Shown here: positions 21,566 through 23,742 of the stretch, in pieces
Position numbering within the stretch: position 1 is the stretch's first letter
How the letters are laid out: every line of letters starts with the position of its first letter
Origin: a virus
Reading direction: 5' to 3' (one strand)
IMG/VR virus record: IMGVR_UViG_3300032092_000259
Location: 1 to 23,742 of that record
DNA: 23,742 nt
The notes under the pieces: model-generated
Told to the model about the DNA's origin: nothing
Database searches by the model: none
Seen by the model: the letters and a program-made list of their open reading frames with translations, nothing else
Made by a program: the position numbers and the translations under genes

Positions 21566-21909
21566 TGGAAGAAACGAAACAGTCCAAGATCCCACTCAAG
21601 CCCATCCTACTCAGCCTAGGTGCAGTAGGTGCGGGCCATCTGCTTGGCTACGGCTCTGCTGGGGCAATTACTAAAGCACTGGCAAATACGCGCATTGGTG
21701 CGAAACTCCAAAGCATGACGCCGCAAGCCCGTAAGGCCTTCTTGGCTAAGGCACTGGCTGGGGCAACTGGCGCCCTAGCCGTGGCGAGTCTCCTACGCGA
21801 GAACGCGCGCGACAAGTACATTGAGCGCGGATCGTCGAAGACGGCTTCGATTTCTCAGCTTGATATGGTTCACTACGCGTACCAGACAGCTCTGGAGGAG
21901 CGCCGTTGA
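21565..21909 (+). CDS. Small glycine-zipper protein with C-terminal KTAS tag, 114 aa
   Basis: ATG in a TAATG overlap, and its stop overlaps the next start (TTGA). Residues ~12-38 (ILLSLGAVGAGHLLGYGSAG) and ~60-77 (LAKALAGATGALAVASLL) are hydrophobic and Gly/Ala-rich, probably a membrane-inserting hairpin. The C-terminus holds SSKTASISQL (K92), followed by an amphipathic helix (DMVHYAYQTALEERR). It has the same parts as other proteins of the head cassette but lies in the neck block. Function unknown. Confidence 0.65.
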   Translation: MEETKQSKIPLKPILLSLGAVGAGHLLGYGSAGAITKALANTRIGAKLQSMTPQARKAFLAKALAGATGALAVASLLRENARDKYIERGSSKTASISQLDMVHYAYQTALEERR

Positions 21910-22721
21910 GTCAAGTACTGCTACGTAGGAAGAAGTTTGATGAGGGCTTGGGGGAAGACCCCGAGCGCTACATGACGACTACCTACGTGCGGTATTTACA
22001 AGGCCTGTTCAACTTCATGCCCCAAAATCATTTTCATTGGGAGCCTGACCTTGAACATACCGAGATCATCATTACGGCAGAGGCCCCTCTTGAAAAGCAG
22101 GTCGTTGAGAAGGCCCCTGTAATTACGGTCGTGCTCGGGCCTACCCAGTGGCAGGGCATCGGCATCGACAACATGCTCTCTCTGAAGCTTAGCGACAGTA
22201 CGCGCAAACGCACCGACCTGTGTACGGGCTACTTTGCGGTATACTGCGTGGCAGGCAACGACATCGTTGCACGCAGAATTGCACAAGCAGTCGCCAACCA
22301 CACCCGCATGCACCAGCGTATTTTGGAAAGCTCAGGAGGGTTTCACCAAATTGCCCGACCGGGCCCTTCAATTAATTCTCCGTCTCCTCCGGGAGCGCTG
22401 GTAAACGGAGACGTGAAGGGTCTTGTGATGGTTCAGGTGAATATCCCATTCTCCTTCCAGTGGACCTGGGAGACGAGCATCGGACGTCAAGCACCACAGT
22501 TCCGCTCACTAGACATGATCCTTCAGGAAGAGCGCGCAGTTGACTATCCTTACGCTTCCCCTACAACGGTGGAGACGATAAGATTGACCATCTCCACGCG
22601 CCCTCTTGTGATCCGACGCATCAATAAACGAGGGGTTACCCCTTCCGCCACCTCGCTTGAAGTCGGAACCCCTATCGAACAGTTCCAGATTTCTACCCTA
22701 AAGACTTTTCCTACGGAGTGA
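21906..22721 (+). CDS. Putative tail-completion/neck protein, 271 aa
   Basis: TTG start overlapping the upstream stop (TTGA). The N-terminus (YVRYLQGLFNFMPQNHFHW) is helical; residues ~50-135 are alpha/beta with strands (TEIIITAEAPL, PVITVVLGPTQWQGIG) and a helix (DIVARRIAQAVANHTRMHQR); the rest is beta-rich (VMVQVNIPFSFQWTW, IRLTISTRPLVIRR). An alpha/beta core with such strands just before the sheath gene suits a tail terminator or neck protein that fixes sheath and tube to the head. No K-x-A-[S/A] motif or enzyme signature. The call rests on position and general fold pattern. Confidence 0.6.
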   Translation: MSQVLLRRKKFDEGLGEDPERYMTTTYVRYLQGLFNFMPQNHFHWEPDLEHTEIIITAEAPLEKQVVEKAPVITVVLGPTQWQGIGIDNMLSLKLSDSTRKRTDLCTGYFAVYCVAGNDIVARRIAQAVANHTRMHQRILESSGGFHQIARPGPSINSPSPPGALVNGDVKGLVMVQVNIPFSFQWTWETSIGRQAPQFRSLDMILQEERAVDYPYASPTTVETIRLTISTRPLVIRRINKRGVTPSATSLEVGTPIEQFQISTLKTFPTE

Positions 22722-22724
22722 CCT

Positions 22725-23742
22725 ATGTCCTCAACCCGTCCCGGCGTCGAAATCACCCAGGTGATCACTGAGACGCCCGCTACTACGACTCCTCCGACGC
22801 TTGTCCCTTGCATCGCAGGCGTTTGCCGTCAGATTGTCGAGGCGTACCTCACGGACGGGTCGCTTAACGCGGATGCCAAGCACTCCGAGACATACGTCCA
22901 GGGTGCGATGCTGATCCCCCAGTCGGCATTTCCGAACCCGCGTAGCAATATTGACGAGGTTAACGTCGAGGAAGGGTACATTCGTGCCTTCGTCCGATAC
23001 GGCGGCCGCGTCAAGGAGCTTCCGCGCGGCTCGCACGGCACGTACGGTCAGGCCTTCCTCAAGGCCGTTAATACGTCTACCCGTGCCGCGTTCTACACGG
23101 ACGACGGACCGTTTACATTCCTAGCGGGCCTGAGCGACACACTTGTTCTCGCGTTTGACGTGCTGAACCCCGCTACGACTTCTTCAGACGTTACAGTTAC
23201 GTTTGACTCGACCAGCCCGCAAACGGCTGCGCAGGTTGCAGCCGCGATCAACACCGCGGTCGGAGCAGAGGTTGCTACGGCCGAGGGCGACGTCGTAGTG
23301 GTCGCTTCTCTTACGTTTGGGGCAAAGTCGAGCATCACGCTACGCAGTGGCAGCGGCGCGCTAGATGTGCTGGGCCTTGATTCCACAGTTGGCTACCGAG
23401 TCGAGGGTGCGGGTTTCCGGGGCCAAGACGACGGCGACGGCGACCTCACGACCCCGTGGGTGGAGTTCTTCCGTGGCGAGTACTACGAGGACGGCACGGC
23501 TACTACGTACGACGCCTTCTTCGGCGCCATTGACATGGACGGCGATTTTACAAACGGCAAGGCCTCCGCCGTCACGTTTACGGGCAGCAGCGCAACCGTT
23601 CCTCTTCAGGTCGCTACGGCGACGCGCCCCGGCGACCAGTTCTGGGTTGACGGTGTGCAGTACGCAGGCACGGAGATCACCAAGGCAGAGACCTCACGTT
23701 TCCGCCTTGGCAAGCTCAACTCGACTCTCTCGACCTTTGCAG
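22725..23742 (+). CDS. Tail sheath protein, N-terminal part (runs off window)
   Basis: ATG at 22725, with GGAG upstream, opens a frame that stays open to the window end (339 codons). The N-terminus STRPGVEITQVITETPATT is the usual start of contractile sheath proteins, where a short arm (PGV-I/V) links neighbouring subunits. Residues ~130-220 (DVTVTFDSTSPQTAAQVAAA then VASLTFGAKSSITLRSGSG, LDVLGLD) form an inserted beta domain like those on phage surface proteins. The C-terminal sheath domains are beyond the window. The gene shows the phage is a myovirus. It directly follows the tail-completion candidate. Confidence 0.8.
   Translation, partial: MSSTRPGVEITQVITETPATTTPPTLVPCIAGVCRQIVEAYLTDGSLNADAKHSETYVQGAMLIPQSAFPNPRSNIDEVNVEEGYIRAFVRYGGRVKELPRGSHGTYGQAFLKAVNTSTRAAFYTDDGPFTFLAGLSDTLVLAFDVLNPATTSSDVTVTFDSTSPQTAAQVAAAINTAVGAEVATAEGDVVVVASLTFGAKSSITLRSGSGALDVLGLDSTVGYRVEGAGFRGQDDGDGDLTTPWVEFFRGEYYEDGTATTYDAFFGAIDMDGDFTNGKASAVTFTGSSATVPLQVATATRPGDQFWVDGVQYAGTEITKAETSRFRLGKLNSTLSTFA

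Noticed and set aside
1-23742. tRNA genes, CRISPR arrays, insertion sequences, integrase or att sites
   Set aside because: No cloverleaf-like sequence with a T-loop GTTCGA pattern in a gap, no regularly spaced repeats, and no transposase or recombinase motifs; coding density leaves no room for them.

Overview
The window is part of the late (virion assembly) region of a tailed bacteriophage with a contractile tail, i.e. a myovirus, and probably one with a fairly large genome. The evidence is a complete large terminase, a prohead-protease-like protein, an alanine/glutamate-rich scaffold-like protein, a highly codon-biased major capsid protein candidate with a small decoration-like protein in front of it, a run of neck/head-completion genes, and the first ~340 codons of a tail sheath gene at the right edge. 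The DNA is GC-rich by eye and almost fully coding. No gap between genes reaches 100 bp; genes join by ATGA, GTGA, TTGA, TAATG or TGATG overlaps, and about eight of the ~31 genes start with GTG or TTG. I saw no tRNA, rRNA, CRISPR array, insertion sequence or integrase. The host cannot be named from the sequence.

Layout. (1) 2-4025, rightward: the tail end of one gene, then five co-translated genes of probable virion proteins (510, 292, 131, 272 and 55 aa). (2) 4022-5578, leftward: a three-gene cassette of two unknown proteins and ribonuclease HII, ending at an intrinsic terminator that lies inside the 55-aa rightward gene. (3) 5601-5624: a palindrome between the leftward cassette and the terminase. 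(4) 5631-7391, rightward: large terminase, followed by hairpins. (5) 7449-8565, leftward: a MerR/excisionase-type helix-turn-helix regulator and a small two-helix glycine-zipper membrane protein, with a perfect palindrome between them. (6) 8625-18411, rightward head cassette: two probable internal proteins, protease-like protein, scaffold-like protein, a set of small lysine/alanine-rich and glycine-zipper proteins, decoration candidate, major capsid candidate, strong terminator. (7) 18486-23742, rightward: SAP-domain protein, conserved small proteins, adaptor/neck/tail-completion proteins, tail sheath.

How they work together. The products look like one pathway: scaffold and protease build and mature a prohead around the major capsid protein, terminase packages DNA, neck proteins close the head, and the sheath joins a contractile tail. 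The most striking unexplained pattern is a short motif, K-x-A-[S/A], that I counted by hand about 35 times in 14 of the proteins. It is absent from the terminase, RNase HII, the regulator and several neck and tail proteins. It sits once in the major capsid protein near residue 25, at several places in the scaffold-like protein, and up to seven times in one 303-aa protein. I propose it is a processing site for the phage's head protease or a capsid-targeting/docking tag. This is inference. No portal protein or small terminase was recognised in the window.
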